Shown here: positions 35,901-42,838 of the stretch, piece after piece | Layout: every line of letters begins with the position of its first letter | Position numbering within the stretch: the stretch's first letter is position 1 | Source of the DNA: DATMRF01 sp035566435 | Lineage (GTDB): Bacteria > Verrucomicrobiota > Verrucomicrobiia > Limisphaerales > UBA8199 | Direction of reading: 5' to 3' | Length of the DNA: 42,838 bases | Assembly: GCA_035566435.1 (NCBI GenBank) | Contig: DATMRF010000061.1 | Location: 1 to 42,838, forward strand | Position numbers and translations under genes: made by a program | The notes under the pieces: model-generated | Database searches by the model: none | What the model saw: only the letters and a program-made list of their open reading frames with translations | Told to the model about the DNA's origin: nothing

Positions 35901-38062
35901 TCGCTTTCAACAAACCCATGGACCCCGCCAGCGTCCAAAACATCAATAATTATACCCTCGCCTGCGCCGGCGTCGCCAACCCCATCGTCCAGGCCGTGCT
36001 AACCGACGACGGCCGCATCGTGGTGCTGACGACCGCCCAGCCGATTACTGGGAGTCCGACCGTGGGCTGCTGCTCGCTCATCATCGGCGTCCTCCGCGAT
36101 GCCTGCGGCCACCTGCTCCGCGGCTTCCAGGGCACCATCTGCTGCACCAGCGAGCCCTGCACTCGCGGCAGCGCCGGCACCGAATACTGGCTCACCTTCC
36201 CGGGCAACTACGCCCCCGACCCCACGAATCCCCCTGCCCCGCAGCTTTTCATCGCCGGCTCGCCCGGCGTGCTCGGCGCCGTTTCGATGCCCCTGTTGAC
36301 CCCGCCTTTCCTGGCTCTCTTTTCCATCCCCGCCAGCGGCATGGCCACCGTCACCCTGCCGGCCAGCGCCGATTTGGCCAACGCTAACGATGTAATCCAA
36401 TCCAACGGCATCCACGTCGCCGCCTCCCAGCCGGTCAGCGTTTACGGTCTCAACCACATCAAATACACGACCGACGCCTATCTGGGCCTGTCCACCAAGG
36501 CTCTGGGGCAGACCTACCTGGTGTTGACCTATCAGAATCAGAACGTCGGCGTGCCGGAGTTGAACGGCGTCCAGTTCGCGATTGCGGCTACGGTGGATGG
36601 GACCAAGGTGACCATTGTTCCGTCCGAAACGGTCGGCGCTCATTCGGCCGGAATCCCATTCAGCCTGGTCCTGAACCGCGGCCAGACTTACCAATTGCGC
36701 AACACGAATGACGCCCCGGCCGATCTCACCGGCACCATCGTCGTCGCCGACCACCCCATCGCCGTCTTCGGCAGCCATCAATGCGCGAACATCCCCAACG
36801 CCAACACCTTCTTCTGCGATTACCTCGTCGAACAAATCCCGCCCACGGATGTCTGGGGGAGGAACTTCATCACCGTGCCGCTGGCCACGCGGCTCAATGG
36901 CGATACGTTCCACTTCATGGCGATGTTCAACGGCACCACCGTCCAGGTCAACGGCTCGCTGCTTCCGGGTTCCATTAATCGCGGCCAGTTCTACGAAGTC
37001 CAGCTCACCAGTCCCGCCCAGGTCAGTTCCAGCCAGCCCATCCTGGTTGCCCAATACTCCGATAGCTCCGACTTCGACGGGGTCACCAGCTCCGATCCGT
37101 TCATGGTCCTCGTGCCCCCCATCGTCGGTTATTCTGCGCGGTACACCGTCCAAACCCCCACTGTGGATTTCTCCGGGAACTACCTCAATCTCATGGCCCC
37201 GACCGCCGCGGTCGGCCAGATCAACCTCGACGGCGCCGCCATCTCTCCTGCTCTCTTCTCTCCGGTTGGCGCCAGCGGCTTCTCCAGTGCCCAGGTCGCC
37301 GTCGGCACCGGCCCGCACACCCTTTTTAGCTCCAATTCCCTGGCGTTCGGCCTCATCGCCTACGGCTGGAACCTCTACGATTCCTACGGCTACCCGGGCG
37401 GGACCTGCAACACCCCCCAGGGCCAGCCTCGTGGCTTCACCTGCCCGCCCACCAACACCGTCGTCCAGGCCGGCGCCGGCTGCGTCGGCGTTATGCCCGA
37501 CCTTTCCAGCCAAATCGGCAACAACAACCTCGCCGTCGCCATCATCCAGAATCCGCCCGCCGGGTCCCTGCTCCCTCCGGGCACTTACCCGGTGAGCATC
37601 ATCATCGTGGACCAGTTCGGTACGCGCACGCCGTGCAGTTCGAGCGTCACGGTCAACAACGGCACGTCCCCTGGGTTGGTGTGCCCGCAGAATATCTTTA
37701 CCAACTGCTCCGGGCCCGCCGGCCAGGTCGTCTTCTACCAGGTCGGAATCTGCAACACCAACTTCGGCCTCAGCACTACCCCGCCCTCCGGCAGCCTCTT
37801 CCCGCCGGGCGTTACCGTCGTCTCCTGCGTCGCGAGCAATGCCGCAGGCGTCACCGAGACGTGCACGTTCACCGTTACGGTCAATTGCGTCACGATGGGG
37901 ATATCGCAAGCCGGCGCCAACCTGACCATCAACTGGACCGGGACCGGCACCCTGCAAAAGGCCGCCTCGGTTAGCGGTCCGTGGATTACGATTTCGAACA
38001 CGACGAGTCCGTATCGGATCTCCATCTCCGGTACCCAGGGCTTCTTCCGCGTGAAACAATAA
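32993..38062 (+). CDS. Exported multidomain protein: HYR, Kelch and IgGFc-binding-like domains
   Basis: From the ATG at 32993 the protein has 1689 residues. A signal segment lies at about 52-75, ending ANAQ, after an unusually long arginine-rich N-terminus. Domains follow in this order: two PPC-like units with paired cysteines (about 76-331); four HYR-type units (about 333-652), each with DPGTCSKS or DNC cysteines; six Kelch-type repeats (about 656-952) with GDTWEW or LFGG strands; an Ig-like domain (about 953-1046); a domain resembling the IgGFc-binding N-terminal domain (about 1062-1480, opening GTEYWLTFPGNY); and further HYR-like sequence. The C-terminal segment contains GPW and ends FFRVKQ, a style frequent in Verrucomicrobia and possibly a sorting segment. 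An alternative ATG at 32954, preceded by AGGTGGGG, would overlap the giant gene by 11 bp. Close spacing suggests co-transcription with it. Role: probable surface binding or matrix protein. Confidence 0.9.
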   Translation: MKTNLHRRRWGEWWRRTGLKAFLFITRFRGAPPVSAPTAIGPNQFLPAAACFRFVITGVFAGLLLAAAPVANAQIANDVCTGAINLTSGTPFTMSTAGASSTGDPTPTCQANFGGGVWFKYTPTGSGLVTVSTCGSSFDTVEEVYTGTCAALTPIACDDDNGPACAGVQASVSFFGTAGQVYYILAGGYNKTTGTLQIVAGLANDQCSGAIPLAACQPYTMSTADATSTGDPAPTCQTTFGKGVWFSYQPSSPGRVTFSTCGSSFDTVVQVYTGGCGNSIPVAGGCDDDNGPVCSGVTASVTITGAVGTVYYILVGGYNSASGTLQMSVLLPDPMITCPANLVFNTDPGTCSKSNVTYSATATENCTNLPVAFNPPSGSTFPKGTNTVTAIATDATGKNAVCFFTVTVLDNQAPRLICPTNMVVGTDPGTCSKSNVTYTATATDNCDASVLLYFSPPSGSTFAKGTNTVLCFASDSAGNGTNCSFTVTVLDTQPPQIACPGNLTFLVDPGTCSKSKVTYFATATDNCDQGVPVVFSPPSGSTFPKGTNIVRVSATDSSGNTGTCAFTVTVLDYISLQCQTDRVVAATSTAGAVLRYSVVASDNCDPTLSLTSSPPAGSTLPYGTTPVACIASTASGNNTVCGFNVTVVTPSCCQGKFWSLTDTSSPGNRYGHAMAYDSVRGRVVLFGGSGVGGLLGDTWEWNGLTWTLMATSGPSPRVFTAMAYDDRIGRTILFGGQAVSGSVLNDTWSWDGTSWQQVGGPVPPPPRQAHAMAFDSARKRTVLFGGISSATTALGDLWEFDGAQWLSVTLGAVSPGARAGHVMAYGSAQAQLLLFGGTPDGKAFLGDTWKWDGANWTLLASNGPGPREFSALAYNDNCDAAVLFGGLQGTNYLSDTWEWSGTAWTLTGTNNPFARAAHAMAHDSANGSTVLFGGTSSQGTLGDTHLYGPSQTPPQIVSTYAACNENRLVIAFNKPMDPASVQNINNYTLACAGVANPIVQAVLTDDGRIVVLTTAQPITGSPTVGCCSLIIGVLRDACGHLLRGFQGTICCTSEPCTRGSAGTEYWLTFPGNYAPDPTNPPAPQLFIAGSPGVLGAVSMPLLTPPFLALFSIPASGMATVTLPASADLANANDVIQSNGIHVAASQPVSVYGLNHIKYTTDAYLGLSTKALGQTYLVLTYQNQNVGVPELNGVQFAIAATVDGTKVTIVPSETVGAHSAGIPFSLVLNRGQTYQLRNTNDAPADLTGTIVVADHPIAVFGSHQCANIPNANTFFCDYLVEQIPPTDVWGRNFITVPLATRLNGDTFHFMAMFNGTTVQVNGSLLPGSINRGQFYEVQLTSPAQVSSSQPILVAQYSDSSDFDGVTSSDPFMVLVPPIVGYSARYTVQTPTVDFSGNYLNLMAPTAAVGQINLDGAAISPALFSPVGASGFSSAQVAVGTGPHTLFSSNSLAFGLIAYGWNLYDSYGYPGGTCNTPQGQPRGFTCPPTNTVVQAGAGCVGVMPDLSSQIGNNNLAVAIIQNPPAGSLLPPGTYPVSIIIVDQFGTRTPCSSSVTVNNGTSPGLVCPQNIFTNCSGPAGQVVFYQVGICNTNFGLSTTPPSGSLFPPGVTVVSCVASNAAGVTETCTFTVTVNCVTMGISQAGANLTINWTGTGTLQKAASVSGPWITISNTTSPYRISISGTQGFFRVKQ

Positions 38063-38140
38063 AGGCCCACCGTTCACAAGCCACAGACTGGAAATCAGAG
38101 GTCGGGGGTTGAACGGCGATGCGCAGGCCGGGGAAAGGGT

Positions 38141-38180
38141 GCAGATACCTGCAGATGGGTGCAGATGGATGCAGATAGGA
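38141..38180. repeat. 10-bp tandem repeat, four copies
   Basis: Four consecutive decamers share GCAGAT followed by four variable bases (ACCT, GGGT, GGAT, AGGA). The period is one helical turn. They lie 79 bp after the stop of the exported protein gene. Confidence 0.8.
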
Positions 38181-38212
38181 GGAGTGATGCGTAAAGGTGA
38201 TCCTTCGCCAAA

Positions 38213-39200
38213 ATCAGGGGAAAAATTGTTTTAATGTTCGGATTGCTTTGGATCAGGTCGGAGCGGCGTGGAGTGTCTCGGGGCCTCGGGGTTTTCATTT
38301 CGAACCGCGGATAGCGCGGATGACGCGGATGAAGCGGGCGGTGTGGAATATCACGGACTACAGGACCACGGGACCACGGGACCACGGGACTACGGGACTA
38401 CGGGACTACCGGACTGCGGGACCATTGGACTACAGGACCACCGGACCACGGACCACAGGACTACGGACCACAGGACTACAGGAAAACGGACGGGGTGCGG
38501 GGGAATTTAAGTCGAAGTTGGTCGCAGGATGAGGGCGATAGCGCTCCCAAAAAATGTTACGCGCTCAGGATTGGTCGGGATTGGTCAGGATGACTCGGGT
38601 TTGCTCCGGCGGCCACTCGCCAGGAGGCCCATTCACGGATGACACCGATGAGGACGGAATGGCCACAAGAAGGCACGAAAAGGCACGAAGAGGTGATAGT
38701 CCGCGCGGAACCTCAATTTTGCTCACGATAGCTCACGATAGGTCCCGGCAGGTCTCGATAGGTCCTGCTGCGGGCACAGGCCGGCGGCAGCTATCGGGAG
38801 CTGTCCGGACCACGGGACCACGGGACCACAGGACCACGGGACCATGGACCGGAGGGCGGGCGGGGGCGATGCTTGGCGTGGGAACTAGGTGGACCACGGA
38901 TGACACGGATGAGCACGGAATGGCCACAAGAAGCCACAAAATGGGGAAGTGGCGCGTGAAACGTGAAACCTGATCTTCCTTGGCCGAACCTACGGAGGAC
39001 GAATGTGTCAAACTTCGCACGAGCGAGGAGCGAGAATCGGGGAAAAAAATGTTTTGATGTTCGGATTGCTTTGGATCAGGTCGGAGCGGCGTGGAGTGTC
39101 TCGGGGCCTCGGGGCTTTCATCTCGAACCGCGGATGGCGCGGATGACGCGGATGAAGCGGGCGGTGGGGAATATCACGGACTACAGGACCACGGGACCAC
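38213..39200. repeat. Direct repeat of about 166 bp, copies 822 bp apart
   Basis: Copies at 38213-38379 and 39035-39200 differ at about six positions over their central 150 bp, plus small differences in the A-run at the left. Each runs into the NGGACYAC tandem array on its right side. The frame that crosses both copies carries N/D, F/L, I/M and W/G changes, so protein constraint is not apparent. Confidence 0.8.
38354..38482. repeat. 8-bp tandem array, consensus NGGACYAC
   Basis: About 16 units, mostly 8 bp with two of 7 bp, run from 38354 to 38479. Shorter arrays of the same word lie at 38806-38845 (five units) and 39177-39200 (three units). The two shorter arrays share their right flank (a gcgatgc...gcgtgggaac segment), while the first and third share their left flank, so blocks have been shuffled at these arrays. 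Confidence 0.8.
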
Positions 39201-39366
39201 GGACCGGGCGGCGGCGATGCTCGGCGTGGGAACGGGGCGGATGGCACGGATGAGGACGGGATGGCCACAAGAAGGCAGGGAAAGGCACAAAGCGGTGATA
39301 ATCTCCGCGCGGAATGTCGATTTTGCTCCCGATAGCTCACGATAGGTCCCGGTAGGTCCCGATAGG
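38634..39366. repeat. Dispersed repeat of about 130 bp (CACGGATGA family)
   Basis: Copies at 38634-38765 and 39238-39366 and a shorter one at 38896-38942 share an atgaggacgg-like start, ggccacaagaag in the middle, and, in the two long copies, gcgcggaa and a gatagctcacgataggtccc-type end. The long copies are followed by ctatcggga-type words (38791 and 39392 onward), which are inverted relative to the tcccgatag words before them. Confidence 0.75.
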
Positions 39367-39510
39367 CGCCGCTACGGATAGAGGTGGTCGGGAGCTATCG
39401 GGAGCTATCGGGACCACGGTTTTGGTCGAGCGGGAGCTATCGGGAGTTGGGAGCCTGGTGGTGTTGTGGGCCATTTTATTTTCTCCGCCGGGGTTGGGGT
39501 GGAGACCTTT

Positions 39511-39748
39511 CAAAGCGTGACAGTGTGACAAAGGCGACTTTACTGAGGTTTTGGGTGTGACAAGAGTGTGACGAGGCTGCGCCGGGTGTGACAGCGACAA
39601 AAGCTGAGAAGGTGGGAAGTTGAAGAGGTGAGGGGGTGGGACCGGGTAATTCTTTTTTTCGCCGCTACGGACGAGTTTTGGGTGTGACGCTGTGACAAGG
39701 CCCAATTTACCGAGGTTTTGGGTGTGACAAAGGGTGTGACAGCGTGAC
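39511..39748. repeat. TGTGAC-word repeats, ~50-bp units
   Basis: Units near 39523-39572 and 39689-39740 share gtgacaa, then tttac, then gaggttttgggtgtgacaa; a partial unit lies at 39669-39695. The word gtgtgac or gcgtgac recurs about ten times. At 39846-39920 a similar arrangement uses the word aaagtgtccca three times. Confidence 0.7.
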
Positions 39749-39997
39749 GGGTCTCAATTCCAAGGTCCAAAGTCCAAGGTGCGCAGGCGTGGCAAGAAGG
39801 GGTGGAAGATGTTGCGCGCGCACAGGGGGGGTGCTTTTTAGCCTCAAAGTGTCCCAAGCTCGGTAAACACGGGGGATTTTCGCCTTTTGAGACGTCCCCA
39901 AAGTGTCCCAAAAGTGTCCCGGTTTAGTCGAGGGTCGAGTGGCGAATGCCGGGTAACGGGTGACGGGTGTGGAACGCAACATCCATCCGGGTGCTGG

Positions 39998-41872
39998 TTA
40001 TTGGTCGCCGTCGCCGTTGAGGAACCGGGCGAAGGGTTCGGCGAAGTCGGCGAACTCGTAACCCCTGGCTTGGGCATCGCCGATGCGAAGGTTACGGGAA
40101 CGAACGCCGAAGCGACCCAGGCAGCGTGCGAGGGTGGCTTCGGTCATTTTGACACCCTGAGGCTTGAGGCTGGCGGGGTGCGAGTATTGGCGGTCGGGAA
40201 GTGCGCAGAGGGAATCGACCAACTCGGCCGAGAATAGGCGCGGCGCGGCGGAGTGCGCGAAGATGCGCTGGATGTCGCCCAGAACGACAAGGCTGCGGTC
40301 CTGGACCGGAGGATTCGCGTTGAGGCTGGTGAACGCGTCCAGGGCGCGCTGGGGCCAGTCGCCCCCGACCATCTGGGCGATGGCAAAGAGCGGCCGCCAG
40401 TTGTCGGCCACGCGGTTGAAGATGCCCGGAGGCAGGGCAGGTTTGCAGGCTTGGATGGCGGCGAGGTTGTCTTTGGCCCAGCGGGCCAGCTTGCGTCCCA
40501 GCTCCTGCTCCAGGGCGGCGTGTTGCGGGTCAAATGGCTCGAGGATTTCGCCTTCCTTGGCCTTGACCAGGTGGATGAGGATGGAACGGTCGCGCAGTGT
40601 TGCAGGCAGGGTGCCCAGGCCGGCCAGCGCCGCCGGCGCGAAGGCTTTGAAGGCGCGCACTTTGTTGCCGCCGCCTTCGCAGCGGTAGGCGCAGCCGCCA
40701 CGTTTGTGGCCGGCATTGAGCAGGCCGCGCAATTCGTTGTTGGCGCGCAGGTAAGCGTCCAACTCGTCCAGCACCAGGGTCGGGGGCCGCACATCCACGA
40801 CGCGAATCATGACACCCGGGGTAAAACTGTCGGCGCTCAAGGGCCTCGGGACCATCGTGCCGATGACTTCCAGAGCCGTGCTCTTGCCGCAGCCGGGCTC
40901 CGGCGAAAGGAAGTTGAGCCGCGGCGTGATGTGGAAGACCCAAAAGACGTGGACGTGGCCGGTCCACAAGGTGGTGGCGTCGGCGCCGCCGGCCGGAAAG
41001 ACGATGCGCCGGGAGTAAGCCCCGGAGACTTGAGAAAAGAGCGCCGGGGCGTCGAGGATGGGTTCGGGCCAGGGCTCCAGCTCGGGCAGGACGACGACAT
41101 CCGCTTGCGCGTCGTCCAGTTGCGAACGGCGGCGGGCGACTTCCTTATCCAACACCCGGACGCGAACCCCGAGCCGGCGAGCCTCTTTGCACCGGGCGCG
41201 CTCATAGTCCGCGGGCGAAAGCCGGGCCAGGCGCAGGAACGTTTCTTCCTCGGTCTCGTTTGCTGACGTTGAAGGTTGAAGGTTGAAAGTTGCAGGTTGG
41301 CCGTTTTCGATGGGTTGGATTGCAGGCGAGGCGGAGGGTTCGGAATGCGGAGTGTCGCGAGGGATCGAGGTTTCGCTTCGCTCAACTGACTGAAGGGCTG
41401 GTTGCGGAGCGGCGGAAATTTCAGACAGGACGTCGGGAGGCGAAGCGCTTGAGGGCTTCTTGTGTTCAGGTGAGGAGTCGCCGGGTTGTAGGGAGGGCGA
41501 CGCCGGCGGGGGCGCCGACGTCTTCTCCGGGTGTTCTTCGAGCCAGCGATGGATGGCTTTAAACAGCCGGTACGGCTCGGGATCCACCGGCACGCCAGCT
41601 TCCGGGTGCTCCGGCATCGGCCAGTTTTCGGGCGCGGCGAGCGCCTCGACCTCGTGCAGGGCCTGGACCAAGGGTTCGGGCAGTGGCTCATCAGGCCGCT
41701 GCAGTACCCGGGCCAGCGCTTGAACGTAATAGCAGTGTTCGGGTGTGGTGGGCAGTGTATATTTTGAGGGCAACAAGTGGGTGAATCGGGCAAAGAACCG
41801 GTCGAGGAGCTTGCGGCCGACGTGGTAGAGGACGGAGGAATCAATGAAGAGTTTAAGCTGAGGGTTATTCAT
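39998..41872 (-). CDS. DUF3631-type ATPase of mobile-element character
   Basis: This 624-residue protein has an N-terminal helical region (about 1-115), a proline/serine-rich linker (about 118-207), a conserved-looking helix (LARLSPADYERAR, about 215-230) and an ATPase core with Walker A PGCGKST (326-332) and Walker B TLVLDELD (365-372). The segment NNELRGLLNAGHKRGG (378-393), the arginine-containing LRDRSI (426-431) and the C-terminal part (about 450-620) match proteins of the DUF3631 family. These occur mainly in phages, plasmids and integrated elements, often with primase or helicase functions. No primase domain is seen here, and no integrase, recombinase or replication gene is intact nearby, so the element may be a remnant. 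The start at 41872 is the first ATG of the frame. The precise activity is unknown. Confidence 0.82.
   Translation of the reverse strand: MNNPQLKLFIDSSVLYHVGRKLLDRFFARFTHLLPSKYTLPTTPEHCYYVQALARVLQRPDEPLPEPLVQALHEVEALAAPENWPMPEHPEAGVPVDPEPYRLFKAIHRWLEEHPEKTSAPPPASPSLQPGDSSPEHKKPSSASPPDVLSEISAAPQPALQSVERSETSIPRDTPHSEPSASPAIQPIENGQPATFNLQPSTSANETEEETFLRLARLSPADYERARCKEARRLGVRVRVLDKEVARRRSQLDDAQADVVVLPELEPWPEPILDAPALFSQVSGAYSRRIVFPAGGADATTLWTGHVHVFWVFHITPRLNFLSPEPGCGKSTALEVIGTMVPRPLSADSFTPGVMIRVVDVRPPTLVLDELDAYLRANNELRGLLNAGHKRGGCAYRCEGGGNKVRAFKAFAPAALAGLGTLPATLRDRSILIHLVKAKEGEILEPFDPQHAALEQELGRKLARWAKDNLAAIQACKPALPPGIFNRVADNWRPLFAIAQMVGGDWPQRALDAFTSLNANPPVQDRSLVVLGDIQRIFAHSAAPRLFSAELVDSLCALPDRQYSHPASLKPQGVKMTEATLARCLGRFGVRSRNLRIGDAQARGYEFADFAEPFARFLNGDGDQ
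41268..41295. repeat. 7-bp tandem repeat inside the ATPase linker
   Basis: Four heptamers, GTTGAAG, GTTGAAG, GTTGAAA and GTTGCAG, lie within the coding region. On the gene strand they encode part of the linker around residues 193-202 (TFNLQPST). Because 7 is not a multiple of 3, gain or loss of one unit would shift the frame ahead of the ATPase core. Confidence 0.75.
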
Positions 41873-42141
41873 AGTGTTATATCAAATACCTACGGCTGTG
41901 CGGTTGGCGTCCTGGTGTGGTCTGGTCAGACCGGCCCTGGCGTTTGCCGCTGGTGGGCCTTGGTTAGGGGGCCCACACTGCTACAGCCAAGGGATCTTGA
42001 CAGCATATTTTGTGCCAAGGAACCTTGACAGAGGATGCGTTAGGCTCGATTCGGACTCGAACAGGAGGACACGGAGCAAACAGAGAAAGGGATGAGATGA
42101 TCATCTGCAGCGAACCTTGGTCGAAATTCTGAGGTCTGCTT
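41873..42141. other. Hairpin-rich gene-free stretch
   Basis: No gene is apparent. Inverted repeats include GGTCT-GGTC-AGACC (41919-41932), GTGGGCC (41953-41959) with GGCCCAC (41970-41976), GTGTGG (41915-41920) with CCACAC (41973-41978), and GGCTGT (41894-41899) with ACAGCC (41983-41988). Two 17-bp near-identical direct repeats (ccaagg...cttgacag) lie at 41987-42003 and 42015-42031. A purine-rich aggaggacacggagcaaac word at about 42062-42080 resembles common intergenic repeat words. Confidence 0.45.
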
Positions 42142-42339
42142 TTACAAACGTATTGAAGCAGAACGGCTTACACAAACTGTTCGAATGGAGTAGCGCTTCA
42201 ACCGCATCACCTCGCGCACCTGCTCCAGCAGCTTAAGCTTCGGATTCGGGGTGGTCCGCCCCAAGGGCACCCCCTCCCTGCGCTTCCAACCGCCCGCCCT
42301 GCCACTCGTCCGACCGCCACCTTGACTTTCCTGATTCAT
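42142..42339 (-). pseudogene. Truncated integron-type tyrosine recombinase (N-terminus only)
   Basis: Codons 1-54 of this 65-codon frame read like the start of an IntI-type integrase. After a variable head comes NPKLKLLEQVREVMRLKRYSI, split here as NPKLKLLEQVREV and MRLKRYSIRT, the usual beginning of the SAM-like DNA-binding domain. In the family it continues with a YxxWIRRF-like segment. Here similarity stops after SIRT (near 42179), and a stop follows 11 codons later; no other frame resumes the domain. A good ribosome site (AGAAGG, about 8 bases before the ATG at 42339) shows a genuine gene start. The catalytic R-H-R-Y domain is missing, so it cannot be active. Confidence 0.6.
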
Positions 42340-42458
42340 TCCATTACCCTTCTGAAGGTTGCTAATGGAACCAGGAATTATTTCCCGGTTTGTCGACTAT
42401 TATCTGCTTAGCAGGAAAGGTTTCCTAGTACAAATATAGTTCGGTGAAGGACTGAAAC

Positions 42459-42695
42459 ATGGACCGCAATTGCGCTGATGCCCATTACTCCAGCCTCTTT
42501 GTCGAGGACAAGAAGCAGGGAATGGCGGGGCTGGAACTACACCGTACACGCGCTGGTCAGCAGGCCCGGGTTGCCCGGATTCTTTTCTGGGATGCGTCCG
42601 GTCGGTTCTCGGTGGAGACTTTCAATTGCGAAGTTCCCCTTGATGTCTTGGAAGAGTTGATCACCGAAGTAAAGGGGCTTGTCAAAACCACATGA
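42459..42695 (+). CDS. Small conserved-looking hypothetical protein
   Basis: This 78-residue protein has no signal peptide or membrane segment. Its middle reads as two or three beta strands (VARILFWDASGRFSVETF) followed by an amphipathic helix (PLDVLEELITEVKGLV). The start is well supported by GAAGG about 8 bases before the ATG. The composition and the strand-helix plan look like a real folded protein. I have an impression that similar small proteins are common in Verrucomicrobia, often near transposable DNA, but I cannot name a family. Function unknown. Confidence 0.65.
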   Translation: MDRNCADAHYSSLFVEDKKQGMAGLELHRTRAGQQARVARILFWDASGRFSVETFNCEVPLDVLEELITEVKGLVKTT

Positions 42696-42709
42696 CACCG
42701 AATCGGGTC

Positions 42710-42767
42710 GCCCGGAGGGTTGCCCCTCCGGGCTCCCACACCACCGTACATGCGGGTCCGCGTACGG
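42710..42767 (-). mobile_element. Hairpins resembling a group II intron segment
   Basis: A perfect 10-bp stem with loop TTGC occupies 42710-42733 (GCCCGGAGGG and CCCTCCGGGC). Next to it, 42744-42767 forms a nested stem: CCGTAC with GTACGG outside and GCGG with CCGC inside. Read on the minus strand, the second has the layout of the CCGTA(T/C)GCGG...CGTACGG hairpin that adjoins reverse-transcriptase genes in bacterial group II introns. If so, the intron lies to the right of the window or only a fragment remains; no reverse-transcriptase sequence is visible in the last 70 bases. Confidence 0.45.
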
Positions 42768-42838
42768 CGGTTCCTGGCAGTCCTTAGCGGATGCAGCAGC
42801 CACTCTTTCTCTGCCACGATGATCGCTGCCCAGATGCT

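Larger units (their letters stand above)
38063..39997. other. Gene-free repeat island
   Basis: No convincing gene lies in these 1.9 kb. Open frames exist, but they follow the repeats, appear in several frames at once, and differ between duplicated copies mostly at amino-acid-changing positions. The stretch is a mosaic of short tandem words and duplicated blocks listed separately. It separates the surface-protein operon from the mobile-element-like genes on the right. Confidence 0.7.

Noticed and set aside
35999..38077. 692-codon minus-strand frame antisense to the exported protein
   Set aside because: The plus strand encodes continuous recognisable domains here; the antisense translation shows none.
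38354..38482. CRISPR-like array
   Set aside because: The repeat unit is 8 bp with no spacers of constant length, and there are no cas genes in the window.
38197..39253. Two similar plus-strand frames (38197-38532 and 38963-39253) that could be a duplicated small gene
   Set aside because: They lie in the duplicated non-coding repeat. Most differences between copies change amino acids, and both run into the NGGACYAC array.
40253..41266. 337-codon plus-strand frame antisense to the DUF3631 ATPase
   Set aside because: Walker A and B and the DUF3631 features are on the minus strand; the opposite product has none.

Overview
The window looks like chromosomal DNA of a Verrucomicrobium, probably near the Pedosphaera/Limisphaerales group. 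Four observations point there: GC-rich coding DNA; a giant surface protein with a LEPR-xLL-like N-terminal motif; a second exported protein ending in the 'GPW...FFRV' type of C-terminal segment common in that phylum; and accessory DNA full of short-word repeats. This assignment comes from protein style, not from a marker-gene comparison.

Layout. Positions 1-4042 hold a B12-binding radical SAM protein and the housekeeping sigma factor RpoD, both on the plus strand, separated by a 79-bp imperfect direct repeat. Positions 4058-7842 are a signalling block: a minus-strand histidine kinase followed by its NtrC-type sigma-54 activator, and a divergent single-domain response regulator on the plus strand. 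The divergent gap between them carries an array of GGTAA/TTACC half-sites, a sigma-54-like promoter, a structured segment and a terminator-like hairpin. Positions 7899-12353 are three minus-strand genes: a beta-helix protein, an S41 protease and TsaD.

Positions 12661-32964 are a single open reading frame of 6767 codons, almost half the window. It encodes a giant adhesin-like protein built from about 120-residue tandem repeats, calcium-binding loops, Calx-beta domains, SdrD-B-like domains and RTX-type repeats. A strong sigma-70 promoter lies upstream. Directly downstream, and probably co-transcribed, is an exported protein of about 1690 residues with HYR, Kelch and IgGFc-binding-like domains. 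The two are probably both displayed on or released from the cell surface.

Positions 38063-42838 are accessory DNA: about 1.9 kb of decayed, mosaic repeats without genes, a DUF3631-type ATPase of mobile-element character, a truncated integron-type integrase, a small conserved-looking protein and hairpins resembling a group II intron segment at the window edge.

The most unusual feature is a module of about 105 residues that I do not recognise. It occurs five times in the giant protein at three sites, each time splitting or separating an otherwise recognisable host domain. The second is the compact operator, sigma-54 promoter, structured RNA and terminator arrangement beside the NtrC-type regulator, which resembles the layout of sigma-54-driven small RNA genes.
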